From Clostridia bacterium (GTDB taxonomy: Bacteria > Bacillota_A > Clostridia > Oscillospirales > CAG-272): DNA of 17,730 bases. Under the pieces are notes generated by a model. The model searched no databases. It was not told where the DNA came from and saw nothing but the letters and a program-made list of their open reading frames with translations. The first letter of the stretch is position 1; every line of letters begins with the position of its first letter. Shown piece by piece: positions 1-6,660 of the stretch. The stretch covers positions 1-17,730 of the forward strand of contig JAGBSQ010000253.1 in the NCBI GenBank assembly GCA_017631775.1, read 5' to 3'. The position numbers and the translations under genes were made by a program.

Positions 1-2
1 AC

Positions 3-19
3 TTGGTAAAATTTACCAA
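3..19. repeat. perfect 17-bp palindrome beside the first terminator
   Basis: TTGGTAAA-A-TTTACCAA is a perfect 8-bp inverted repeat around one central base. It abuts and slightly overlaps the terminator hairpin at 18-48. It could be the 3' end of the upstream transcript, part of a tandem hairpin, or an operator. The window starts here, so context cannot decide between these. Confidence 0.5.
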
Positions 20-51
20 ATATTCCCCAAAATTTTTGGGGAATATTTTTT
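18..51 (+). terminator. intrinsic terminator of an upstream gene outside the window
   Basis: Bases 18-32 pair perfectly with 34-48 (15-bp arms around a one-base centre, so the real loop opens a few pairs). The core is CCCC/GGGG and a run of T follows at 46-51. It lies upstream of the spo0A promoter and therefore isolates spo0A from an unseen + strand gene. Confidence 0.75.
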
Positions 52-62
52 CTTGTTTTATA

Positions 63-91
63 TTGTAAAATTCTTACATTTATGGTAAAAT
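63..91 (+). promoter_or_regulatory. sigma-A-type promoter of spo0A
   Basis: TTGTAA (63-68) and TAAAAT (86-91) are separated by 17 bp, a good housekeeping promoter just after the terminator. GGAGG at 117-121 is the ribosome binding site, 11 nt before the ATG at 133. No obvious perfect Spo0A box or sigma-H promoter was seen here. Confidence 0.65.
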
Positions 92-132
92 ATTACTGTC
101 ATAACAAAATGAAATTGGAGGAAAATTGAAAC

Positions 133-915
133 ATGGAATACAAAACCAAACTTTTGATTGCCGATGAAAACCCTGTTTGGCGTGCGCAAATACGCGAAGG
201 ATTGATGCGCGCAGGTTACCGCAATATAGAAGAAGCCGTAAACGGCGAGGAAGCCGTTATCAAAATGGCACAAATTCACCCCGAGGTTGTCTTGCTTGAC
301 GTTTGGCTCTCCAAGCTCGACGGCATTGGCGTTCTGCGCAACGCGCGCACAATGGATTGGGGCAACGATAAGGCGCCTTCCTTTATTGTTGTCTCCTCTG
401 TTTCCAATCAAAATATCTTTATTCAAGCTTCTGAGGCGGGTGCGGAATTATGCCTTCTCAAGCCTGTCAATCTTGTCAGCCTTGCCGAGCATATTCAAAA
501 TTTGGCAATGCGCCGCGTGCAGGACGTTCCTGCAGTTGCTATGCAAGAGGTTGAAAAAGGCCCCGACATTGAGTCGCAGGTAACGCAAATTATCCATCAA
601 ATCGGAGTTCCTGCACACATTAAAGGATATCAGTATTTGAGAACTGCAATTCTTTTGACCATTAAGGATTCGGACATTATCAATTCTGTTACCAAGGTGC
701 TCTACCCCAGCGTTGCTAAGAAATACTCCACTACAACAAGCCGTGTGGAACGTGCCATCCGTCACGCTATTGAGGTGGCTTGGGATAGAGGAGACGTAGA
801 TACCCTCAACTCCTATTTCGGCTACACCATTCAAAACAATCGCGGCAAACCAACTAACTCCGAGTTTATTGCCATGATTGCGGATAATCTCAGGCTCAAG
901 TATAAATTGAATTGA
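133..915 (+). CDS. spo0A: Spo0A, sporulation master response regulator
   Basis: This is the transcription factor that commits Clostridia and Bacilli to sporulation when phosphorylated. The 260-residue length is typical. The N-terminal receiver (about 5-125) has acidic-pocket residues D11/E12, the phosphorylatable D56 in LLDVW, switch residue S88 and conserved K110 in LLKP. The C-terminal DNA-binding domain (about 145-260) is very well conserved: [14 protein letters not shown] (157-170), the helix-turn-helix around [15 protein letters not shown] (203-217), and [11 protein letters not shown] near the end. The usual Met-Pro after the phospho-Asp is replaced by Leu-Ser (59-60). It is monocistronic, with its own promoter and a terminator directly after the stop. 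The identification is firm; the receiver is more divergent than the output domain. Confidence 0.96.
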   Translation: MEYKTKLLIADENPVWRAQIREGLMRAGYRNIEEAVNGEEAVIKMAQIHPEVVLLDVWLSKLDGIGVLRNARTMDWGNDKAPSFIVVSSVSNQNIFIQASEAGAELCLLKPVNLVSLAEHIQNLAMRRVQDVPAVAMQEVEKGPDIESQVTQIIHQIGVPAHIKGYQYLRTAILLTIKDSDIINSVTKVLYPSVAKKYSTTTSRVERAIRHAIEVAWDRGDVDTLNSYFGYTIQNNRGKPTNSEFIAMIADNLRLKYKLN

Positions 916-919
916 TAAC

Positions 920-955
920 GAGAAAAGGAAGGCGTTTGCCTTCCTTTTCTCTTGC
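920..955 (+). terminator. intrinsic terminator of spo0A
   Basis: A perfect 14-bp stem (920-933 with 938-951) with a GTTT loop starts 4 nt after the spo0A stop codon. Its 3' arm ends in a pyrimidine-rich run (TTCCTTTTCTCTT), so the U-tract lies partly inside the stem. Confidence 0.85.
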
Positions 956-962
956 TATTTCG

Positions 963-991
963 TTGACAGATACTGAAAATTGTGCTATAAT
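963..991 (+). promoter_or_regulatory. consensus extended -10 promoter of the vanZ-like/DUF4838 unit
   Basis: TTGACA (963-968), exactly 17 bp, then TATAAT (986-991), with an extended -10 TG at 983-984. This matches the sigma-A consensus perfectly. It fixes the gene start at the ATG at 1023, because earlier in-frame ATGs overlap the -10 box or precede the predicted +1 at about 998. Confidence 0.85.
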
Positions 992-1022
992 GATGGTAAT
1001 AAAACAAAAGGACTTTGGTAAA

Positions 1023-1625
1023 ATGGAAAAGTTTAAAAAACATTTTGCAATTTTAACTGTTATTTACATCATTGTTTTAATATGGGGCATTATTTTCAAG
1101 ATGAATACCTTTTCCGACATTGAAGAGAGCGTAAACTGGACACTCGAAAATGATCCTTATAGCAAAGGGGTATCTTTCTTTCCCCCTATTCCTGCCCCAT
1201 CTTGGTATTTTTCATTAAAAAGCAGTACGGGTCGTCAACATTTACTAAACATTCTCGTTTTTATTCCGTTTGGTTTTTTATCAAGCGGTATATCGAGAAA
1301 AGCAACGCTTAGCAAAGCTGCTTTGGCATCCTTTTGTATTTCTCTCGTTTTTGAAATTACACAACTGTTTGTCGTCTTTGGCGGATGTGCCCTGTTGGAT
1401 TTGATTTTTAACACCGTCGGTGGCATAGTTGGATTTTTATTCTTTTCTTTTCTCGCTTTATTTGGGAGATCCTTTGAAAATTGCGCGCAAGAAAAACTCT
1501 TGACTTTCTTTTTGACAATTTTCTATATTGTTTTACTCCCCCTCGCGATTTATGGAACAATAAAGACCATTATTCATATCGATTTTTATATTACTTTGCA
1601 AAACAAATGGCTCGCACTTTTGTAA
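1023..1625 (+). CDS. VanZ-like integral membrane protein
   Basis: The protein has 200 residues and about five hydrophobic segments. The VanZ family signatures are visible: LNILVFIPFGF after the first extracytoplasmic stretch, FEITQLF in the middle, and DLIFNTVGGIVGF. VanZ in vancomycin-resistance transposons gives low-level teicoplanin resistance by an unresolved mechanism. Most chromosomal homologues have unknown cell-envelope roles, and resistance should not be assumed here. I chose the ATG at 1023 because AAAAGGA (1006-1012) lies 10 nt upstream and the promoter -10 box ends at 991; an open frame extends back to 912 but cannot be transcribed from this promoter. The downstream DUF4838 gene follows after 12 nt and is probably co-transcribed. 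Confidence 0.85.
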   Translation: MEKFKKHFAILTVIYIIVLIWGIIFKMNTFSDIEESVNWTLENDPYSKGVSFFPPIPAPSWYFSLKSSTGRQHLLNILVFIPFGFLSSGISRKATLSKAALASFCISLVFEITQLFVVFGGCALLDLIFNTVGGIVGFLFFSFLALFGRSFENCAQEKLLTFFLTIFYIVLLPLAIYGTIKTIIHIDFYITLQNKWLALL

Positions 1626-1637
1626 AAGGAGACATCA

Positions 1638-3224
1638 ATGGAACAAATTTTGCTTTGCGGCGTATCTGCGCTAAAATATGATATAGTTTGCGGGGGATCC
1701 CCTGCCGAAGAAAATGCCAAAGAAATTCTTTCGCGTTGGATTGAGACGATCACGGGGGAAGAGATGATTGGCGGTTGCGGTGTGATTGACCTTCACATTG
1801 AGGAAGATATAAAAGATGAAGAAGGTTATTCTATTACCAACGTGCCCGGAAAACTTTCGATTATCGGCCACGGGCCGCGCGGAATTCTGTATGGCGTTTA
1901 CGGTTTTTTGGAGAAGTATCTCGATGTGCACTACTATGCTCCCGGTGTAACCACCCACGGTGATGGTGCCGAAATTGGCGAGATTGACGAGGCCTTTTCC
2001 CCTATTTTTGAATACCGTCAAGATAGTTTTTACCTTGGCGAGGATGACCTCGAATGGCGCATTGCCAATCGTGTGAACACACACAAGAGTGAAGATCCCC
2101 GTCACGGCGGATATATGAAATGGGCAGGCCGTTTTGTGCATACCATGGAAGAGGTTACGGGATGTCCGCAGCATCTGCAGCCCAGTCTCTCTGACCCCGA
2201 GGTGACAAAAAAAGCCATCGAATACACGCGCAAGGTTTTGGCAAAAGATCCAATGGTGAAATTGGTTTCCATCTCGCAAAACGACAATGAAAGATACTGC
2301 AAATGCGAGCGCTGTTCCGCCATTGATGCCGAGGAAGGCAGCCATATGGGAACACTTTTGCGCGTTGTCAATGCCGTTGCCGAGAACATCAAGGACGACT
2401 ACCCCGACGTCGCCATTGAAACACTTGCCTATCGTCACACGCGCAACATTCCAAAAATCACAAAGCCGTTGCCAAACGTCGTCATTCGTCTTTGCCCCTT
2501 TGAGGCCTGCTTTACGCATCCCCTCTCCTCGGATGCTTGCTCGCGCAACCGCAAGTTTGTAAAGGATTTGGAAGATTGGAACAGCATTTGCGACCGCATT
2601 TACATTTGGGACTACGTCACAAACTTTGCAAACTATCTTGCCCCCTACCCCAACTTTGGCGTTTTGCGCGACAATATGCGCTTTTACGCCCAGCATGGCG
2701 TTAAGGGTATGTACCCCGAAGGCAATTATCAATCCTTCTCGGGTGAATTTGGTGAGTTGCGCGCATATCTTTTGGCAAAGCTTGCATGGGAGCCGATGAT
2801 GGCCGAATCGGTTTATCAAGCACACATCAACCGCTTCCTCGAAGCCTACTACGGTAAGGGTTGGAGAAATATTCGCGCCTTTCTCGATTGGTTCAACGGT
2901 GCGGCAAAGGCAAGACACATCAACATTTACGAGCGTCCCTTCCAAACCGTTCCGCGCGAGACGTATGAGGTCGTTTACGATGCAATCGAATCTTGGTGGG
3001 ATGCCGCCGAGCGCGATGCGGGTGACAAGCTTGACAACGTCAAACGCTCTCGCTTGCAATGGACTTACGTTTCCCTGATGGTGCGCCCCGATGCCGAAAA
3101 AGCACGCGCGTTCTATAAGGATGTAAACAGCCGTAAAATTTATTGGAAGGAAGAACAGCACTCCCTGCCCGAAGAGCAAGACTTTACCGCCAATCCTGCA
3201 GATTGGAATTTTAAAAAGCAGTAA
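1638..3224 (+). CDS. DUF4838 domain-containing protein (glycoside-hydrolase-like)
   Basis: The protein has 528 residues. Residues about 20-110 resemble the small alpha/beta domain found in front of GH20/GH67-type barrels (GHGPRGILYGVYGFLEKYLDV, centred on 77-97, followed by YYAPG). Residues about 120-400 match DUF4838: SISQNDN (211-217), a Cys cluster C221-x-C223-xx-C226, the acidic EEGSHMGTLLR segment, LYIWDY-like IYIWDYVTNFANY, and GEFGELRAYLLAKL. DUF4838 proteins are associated with polysaccharide utilisation, but I know of no established reaction. No signal peptide is visible, so it is probably cytoplasmic, unlike many Bacteroidota homologues. AAAGGAG (1625-1631) is 6 nt from the ATG and overlaps the end of the vanZ-like gene. 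A terminator follows. Confidence 0.85.
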   Translation: MEQILLCGVSALKYDIVCGGSPAEENAKEILSRWIETITGEEMIGGCGVIDLHIEEDIKDEEGYSITNVPGKLSIIGHGPRGILYGVYGFLEKYLDVHYYAPGVTTHGDGAEIGEIDEAFSPIFEYRQDSFYLGEDDLEWRIANRVNTHKSEDPRHGGYMKWAGRFVHTMEEVTGCPQHLQPSLSDPEVTKKAIEYTRKVLAKDPMVKLVSISQNDNERYCKCERCSAIDAEEGSHMGTLLRVVNAVAENIKDDYPDVAIETLAYRHTRNIPKITKPLPNVVIRLCPFEACFTHPLSSDACSRNRKFVKDLEDWNSICDRIYIWDYVTNFANYLAPYPNFGVLRDNMRFYAQHGVKGMYPEGNYQSFSGEFGELRAYLLAKLAWEPMMAESVYQAHINRFLEAYYGKGWRNIRAFLDWFNGAAKARHINIYERPFQTVPRETYEVVYDAIESWWDAAERDAGDKLDNVKRSRLQWTYVSLMVRPDAEKARAFYKDVNSRKIYWKEEQHSLPEEQDFTANPADWNFKKQ

Positions 3225-3238
3225 AAACAAACAAGTTT

Positions 3239-3268
3239 GGGAAGAAACCTATGGCTTCTTCCCTTTTT
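3239..3268 (+). terminator. intrinsic terminator after the DUF4838 gene
   Basis: GGGAAGAA (3239-3246) pairs with TTCTTCCC (3256-3263) across a 9-nt loop, followed by TTTTT at 3264-3268 and further T-rich sequence. It lies 14 nt after the stop codon. Confidence 0.8.
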
Positions 3269-3334
3269 GTTGATTTTTGTCGCGTTTTGGAGAACGAAAA
3301 ATTCCCGAAAAGACGACATTTTTTCAAAATCCTC

Positions 3335-3363
3335 TATACAAAAATCATTTATTATGATATAAT
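3335..3363 (+). promoter_or_regulatory. extended -10 promoter of the rlmB unit
   Basis: TATACA (3335-3340), 17 bp, TATAAT (3358-3363), with TG at 3355-3356 making an extended -10. It gives a leader of about 40 nt. AAAGGA (3392-3397) is the likely ribosome binding site for the ATG at 3410, with a rather long 12-nt spacing. Confidence 0.7.
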
Positions 3364-3409
3364 TATAAGTAATATAGTATCTTAATAGCAGAAAGGACAA
3401 GTCCTATCT

Positions 3410-4315
3410 ATGGAAAAGAAAAAGAATGGCGCTCCTCGTCGCGAATCTCCCAAAAACGGCAGAGGAAATGACAGACGCGATCGCGCGCCGCGTCAAGACT
3501 ACAGAAACGATTACAAAAAGGATTATAAAAAAGAAGTAAAGGCTCCCCAAGAGGAAGAAGCAGGCAGCATTCACGGTGACTATGAAAACGGTGCCGTTAT
3601 TGGCCGCAATGCCGTTGGTGAGCTTCTCAAATCCGACCGCTCCATCGACAAGCTCCTCGTACAAAAGGGCGAACGTACGGGTTCTATCGTTGTTCTCGTT
3701 GCACAAGCAATTGAGCGCGGCATTCCCGTAATCGAAACCGAAAAACCCAAGCTCGATGCAATCTCCGGCTATGCTCCCCACCAAGGCGTGATTGCCTTTG
3801 CGGCTGAAAAGGAATATTGCACGGTTGAGGATATCCTTGACATTGCAAAAGAACGCGGTGAGGATCCCCTCATCGTCATTTGCGACGGTATTACCGACCC
3901 CTACAACCTTGGTGCGATCATTCGTTGTGCCGAGTGCTGTGGCGCGCACGGACTCATCATTTCCAAGCGCCGCGCCGTTGGTCTTACTCCCCTTGTAACC
4001 AAAGCTTCTGCCGGTGCTATTGAGCATCTTGCCGTAGCAAAGGTTGCAAACATTGCTTCTACCGTAGAAGCACTCAAGGAAAAAGGCATTTGGACCTATG
4101 CCGCAGAAGCCGGCGGCGAGAGCGTTTACAACACCAACCTCAAGGGCGGTTGCGCTATCGTTCTTGGCAGTGAGGGCAACGGTGTTTCGCAAATCGTACA
4201 AAAGACCTGCGATGCTATTGTTTCCATCCCTATGTACGGTCAAGTAAACTCCTTTAACGTTTCTACCGCGGCGGCAATTCTGTTGGCTGAGGCCGCTCGT
4301 CAGCATCATTCCTAA
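3410..4315 (+). CDS. rlmB: 23S rRNA (guanosine-2'-O)-methyltransferase RlmB, TrmH/SpoU family
   Basis: This is an SAM-dependent 2'-O-ribose methyltransferase of the trefoil-knot (SPOUT) superfamily; RlmB modifies G2251 of 23S rRNA in E. coli. After a highly basic, low-complexity N-terminal tail (1-45), a substrate-binding domain (about 60-135) starts at VIGRNAVGELL. The catalytic domain carries the three family motifs: DPYNLGAIIRCAE (163-175, with N166 and R172), LGSEGNGV (252-259) and IPMYGQVNSFNVSTAAAI (273-290). The knot is complete. The tail of about 50 Lys/Arg-rich residues is longer than in E. coli RlmB and may aid RNA binding. It is the first gene of a three-gene unit, with 37 nt to the next start. 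Other TrmH-family rRNA targets cannot be excluded from sequence alone. Confidence 0.9.
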   Translation: MEKKKNGAPRRESPKNGRGNDRRDRAPRQDYRNDYKKDYKKEVKAPQEEEAGSIHGDYENGAVIGRNAVGELLKSDRSIDKLLVQKGERTGSIVVLVAQAIERGIPVIETEKPKLDAISGYAPHQGVIAFAAEKEYCTVEDILDIAKERGEDPLIVICDGITDPYNLGAIIRCAECCGAHGLIISKRRAVGLTPLVTKASAGAIEHLAVAKVANIASTVEALKEKGIWTYAAEAGGESVYNTNLKGGCAIVLGSEGNGVSQIVQKTCDAIVSIPMYGQVNSFNVSTAAAILLAEAARQHHS

Positions 4316-4352
4316 TTTCCCATTCCCCTAACTTTATCGGAAAGGAGCCATT

Positions 4353-6638
4353 ATGAAAGAAAATCAAAATTCGGAACTGCCAAAGGCAAAAAAAGCGGTA
4401 GCTCCCGAACAAAATAAGACGACTCCCCCGACGTCGCAAGCAAAATCGAATACACAAAAAGCAAAACCGGCAACCGCGGCTCCTCGCAAGCGTGTGCGCC
4501 CCCTGCAAACCGTTGGCAAAGCACAACGCTCGTACGATGAAAATTTGGATGAGGCACTCGACGTGGCTCTGGATGAATTCATCGATACCGATTTTCCCAT
4601 GGCGGAGGAAGTCCCCGTAGACGCTCCCGAGGAAATTCAACCCCAACAAAAGCCTACCAACCTTTTGCAACGCATGAAGCTGCGTCGCGAAGCATTGGCG
4701 GAAAAGAAAATGAGCGCTATGGAGATCGTTCGTCGCCGCAGCGGATTTTCTGATGACGATATTGAAATGATCTTTGAATTGGGTTATGAGAGCGAGCTTG
4801 GACGTATTGTTGGCTATGATAACCTCAAAAAGCTCAAATACGATCATCTTCACCGCATCTCCCGTGAGAGCCACAAGCGTTATCGCACAGCTTTTGGCTA
4901 TTGCGGTCAAGATTCGGTCGGCCCCCAAAACAAGGAAAAAACCATTGCCAAATATATGCATGACCGCAAGACCTTGATCACGCGCACGCTATTGACGCTC
5001 CTCTCCCTCTTTTTGGTAATGCTTTTGGATTCCCCCGCACTCATCGGCGGTGGTTACGCAGCACTTGCTGCATCCATGCCGCTCCTCTTCCCCATTCTCT
5101 CGCTCATTGTTACGGTAGCGGCAACCGTTCTTTCTTACAAACAGTTCAACGCGGGAATTCGCAGTTATTTTAAACTCAGACCCACGCCTTACTCGACAAT
5201 TTCTGTCATCGTCCCCCTCGTACTCCTTTATGACGTTGTTGCTATGATCGCACAAGTGCCTATGGTTCACCTCAACTGCATTGCAACGGGCGCTTTGCTA
5301 CTTGTTTGCGTGTGCGACGTGTTCCGCTTGACAAGCGAGGTACGCGTGTTCCGCCTTTTGGCAACCGACATTCCCAAAACCGTTCTTGATCCCACCGAGC
5401 CTCGCAAAAAGAAGCTCCGTCAGGGCAAAAAGCTGATCAAGATCATTAACGATGACCTTGACGAAAGCTTTTATCACGTGCACGATGCGCAATTGACAGT
5501 AGGCTTCTGCCGCCGTTTTAACGAAATGAATGCCGCACACGCCCCCTTCCGCATTCTCTTGACCCTGCCCATCGTGCTTGGATTTTTGGCAGGCTTTGTT
5601 GTGGCCTTGACCAACGGTCTTGGCGATGCTTTGAATACCTTTATCATCATTGCTGCCTTGGGTATGCCCGGTGCGGCTTGCCTTGGCTTTTTCTTCCCCC
5701 TCTCTCACGCCAACAATCTGCTTACGCACGAAAATTGCGCCTTGATTGGTGAAGAGGCTGTAGAAGAATACGACGAATCCAAAACCGTTATCTTTAACGA
5801 TTATCGCCTTTGCCGTGCCACCAGCTGCTCTGAATTGGCAGTACGCGACAAGAGCGACGATCTGCGCCGCGACCTCAAGCTTGCGGGAATTCTCTTCCGC
5901 AAAATTGGTGGAAGTCTTGAAAACATTGGCAAAGCAACCGCAACCAAATCTGCCGACCCTACCGTGGCATTTGTTCGCATTGCCGACATGGGTGTAGAAG
6001 CGGTTATTGATAACCAATACCACGTAATTGCAGGAGATGCCAACTTCCTCAAAAAGAGTGGCATTCGCATTCCCAAAGAGACTGCCGACCGTGCTTTGCG
6101 CCGTGCCGCAAACGTGGGACTGCTCTATTTTGCAGTAGACGGCGTGCTGAAGCTGACCTATGACATTGAATACGCCTTGGATGCTCGCTTTGAAACGGTT
6201 GCCGAACGCTTGGCTGACCCCGGCACGTCGATTGCGATTCAATCTTACAACCCCAACCTCAGCGAGGAATTCTTGGAGCAAATTCGCCCCTCGGAAGCTG
6301 TTCCGGTTCGCGTTATTAAGCCCGGCAAGTATGAATCGAATGCCGTGCTTGAAATTTCGGACACCGGTGCCGTTGCTCTTGGCGGTGAATCGCACATTGT
6401 AAACCCGCTTTATGCCGCAAGAAAAATCAACACCACCAAACGCATCAGCTTTTATCTGCAAGCGGCGGCCGCAGGCATTGCCTTTGTTGCAACGCTTATT
6501 ATCATGCTCATCTCTGGGCAAGCCGTTATGACCCCTGTTCTCTTCTCTTTGTATTATTTGGGTTGGACAGTGGCATCTCTTATTCTTTCTTTCGCGCTTA
6601 TCAACAAGCGTACGCTCTATTTGGGCCGTGAAAAATAA
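4353..6638 (+). CDS. membrane protein resembling a catalytically dead P1B-type ATPase
   Basis: The 761-residue protein has a Lys/Ala/Pro-rich tail (1-60), an acidic stretch (61-95), a charged helical region (100-205), and about eight hydrophobic segments (about 207-225, 229-260, 282-300, 306-322, 400-420, 425-448, 700-720, 727-751). Its order of parts follows heavy-metal P-type ATPases. NAGIRSYFKLRPTPYSTISV (266-285) sits where the family has the conserved stretch after the second helix. GMPGAACLGFFFPLS (437-451) sits where CPC-A-LG-TPL belongs. KTVIFND (477-483) replaces VVFDKTG, putting Asn482 at the phosphorylated Asp. IAIQSYNPN aligns with the TGDN region. The actuator domain is shortened to about 75 residues and shows no TGE. 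Transport activity is therefore unlikely; the alignment is by eye. AAAGGAG (4341-4347) precedes the ATG by 5 nt. Confidence 0.7.
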   Translation: MKENQNSELPKAKKAVAPEQNKTTPPTSQAKSNTQKAKPATAAPRKRVRPLQTVGKAQRSYDENLDEALDVALDEFIDTDFPMAEEVPVDAPEEIQPQQKPTNLLQRMKLRREALAEKKMSAMEIVRRRSGFSDDDIEMIFELGYESELGRIVGYDNLKKLKYDHLHRISRESHKRYRTAFGYCGQDSVGPQNKEKTIAKYMHDRKTLITRTLLTLLSLFLVMLLDSPALIGGGYAALAASMPLLFPILSLIVTVAATVLSYKQFNAGIRSYFKLRPTPYSTISVIVPLVLLYDVVAMIAQVPMVHLNCIATGALLLVCVCDVFRLTSEVRVFRLLATDIPKTVLDPTEPRKKKLRQGKKLIKIINDDLDESFYHVHDAQLTVGFCRRFNEMNAAHAPFRILLTLPIVLGFLAGFVVALTNGLGDALNTFIIIAALGMPGAACLGFFFPLSHANNLLTHENCALIGEEAVEEYDESKTVIFNDYRLCRATSCSELAVRDKSDDLRRDLKLAGILFRKIGGSLENIGKATATKSADPTVAFVRIADMGVEAVIDNQYHVIAGDANFLKKSGIRIPKETADRALRRAANVGLLYFAVDGVLKLTYDIEYALDARFETVAERLADPGTSIAIQSYNPNLSEEFLEQIRPSEAVPVRVIKPGKYESNAVLEISDTGAVALGGESHIVNPLYAARKINTTKRISFYLQAAAAGIAFVATLIIMLISGQAVMTPVLFSLYYLGWTVASLILSFALINKRTLYLGREK

Positions 6639-6660
6639 AACACGAAAAGATAGGAACATT

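Noticed and set aside
912..1022. N-terminal extension of the VanZ-like gene back to an ATG at 912
   Set aside because: It would run through the spo0A terminator and the -35/-10 boxes. The ATG at 1023 has a ribosome binding site and begins a normal membrane-protein N-terminus.
1023..1625. Glycopeptide resistance gene
   Set aside because: Only the general VanZ family signature is present, with no vanHAX or vanRS genes nearby. Chromosomal VanZ-like proteins are common and mostly uncharacterised.
1671..3230. 519-codon open frame antisense to the DUF4838 gene
   Set aside because: No family motifs are recognisable, there is no ribosome binding site, and the opposite strand encodes a clear DUF4838 protein with family motifs. 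Open antisense frames are a by-product of codon use here.
3394..3405. AGGAC-AA-GTCCT inverted repeat overlapping the rlmB ribosome binding site
   Set aside because: A 5-bp stem with a two-base loop cannot fold stably; probably chance.
4353..6638. Functional heavy-metal-transporting P-type ATPase
   Set aside because: The phosphorylation Asp, the CPC motif, TGE, TGD and GDGxND are all absent or replaced, so a transporter annotation would mislead.
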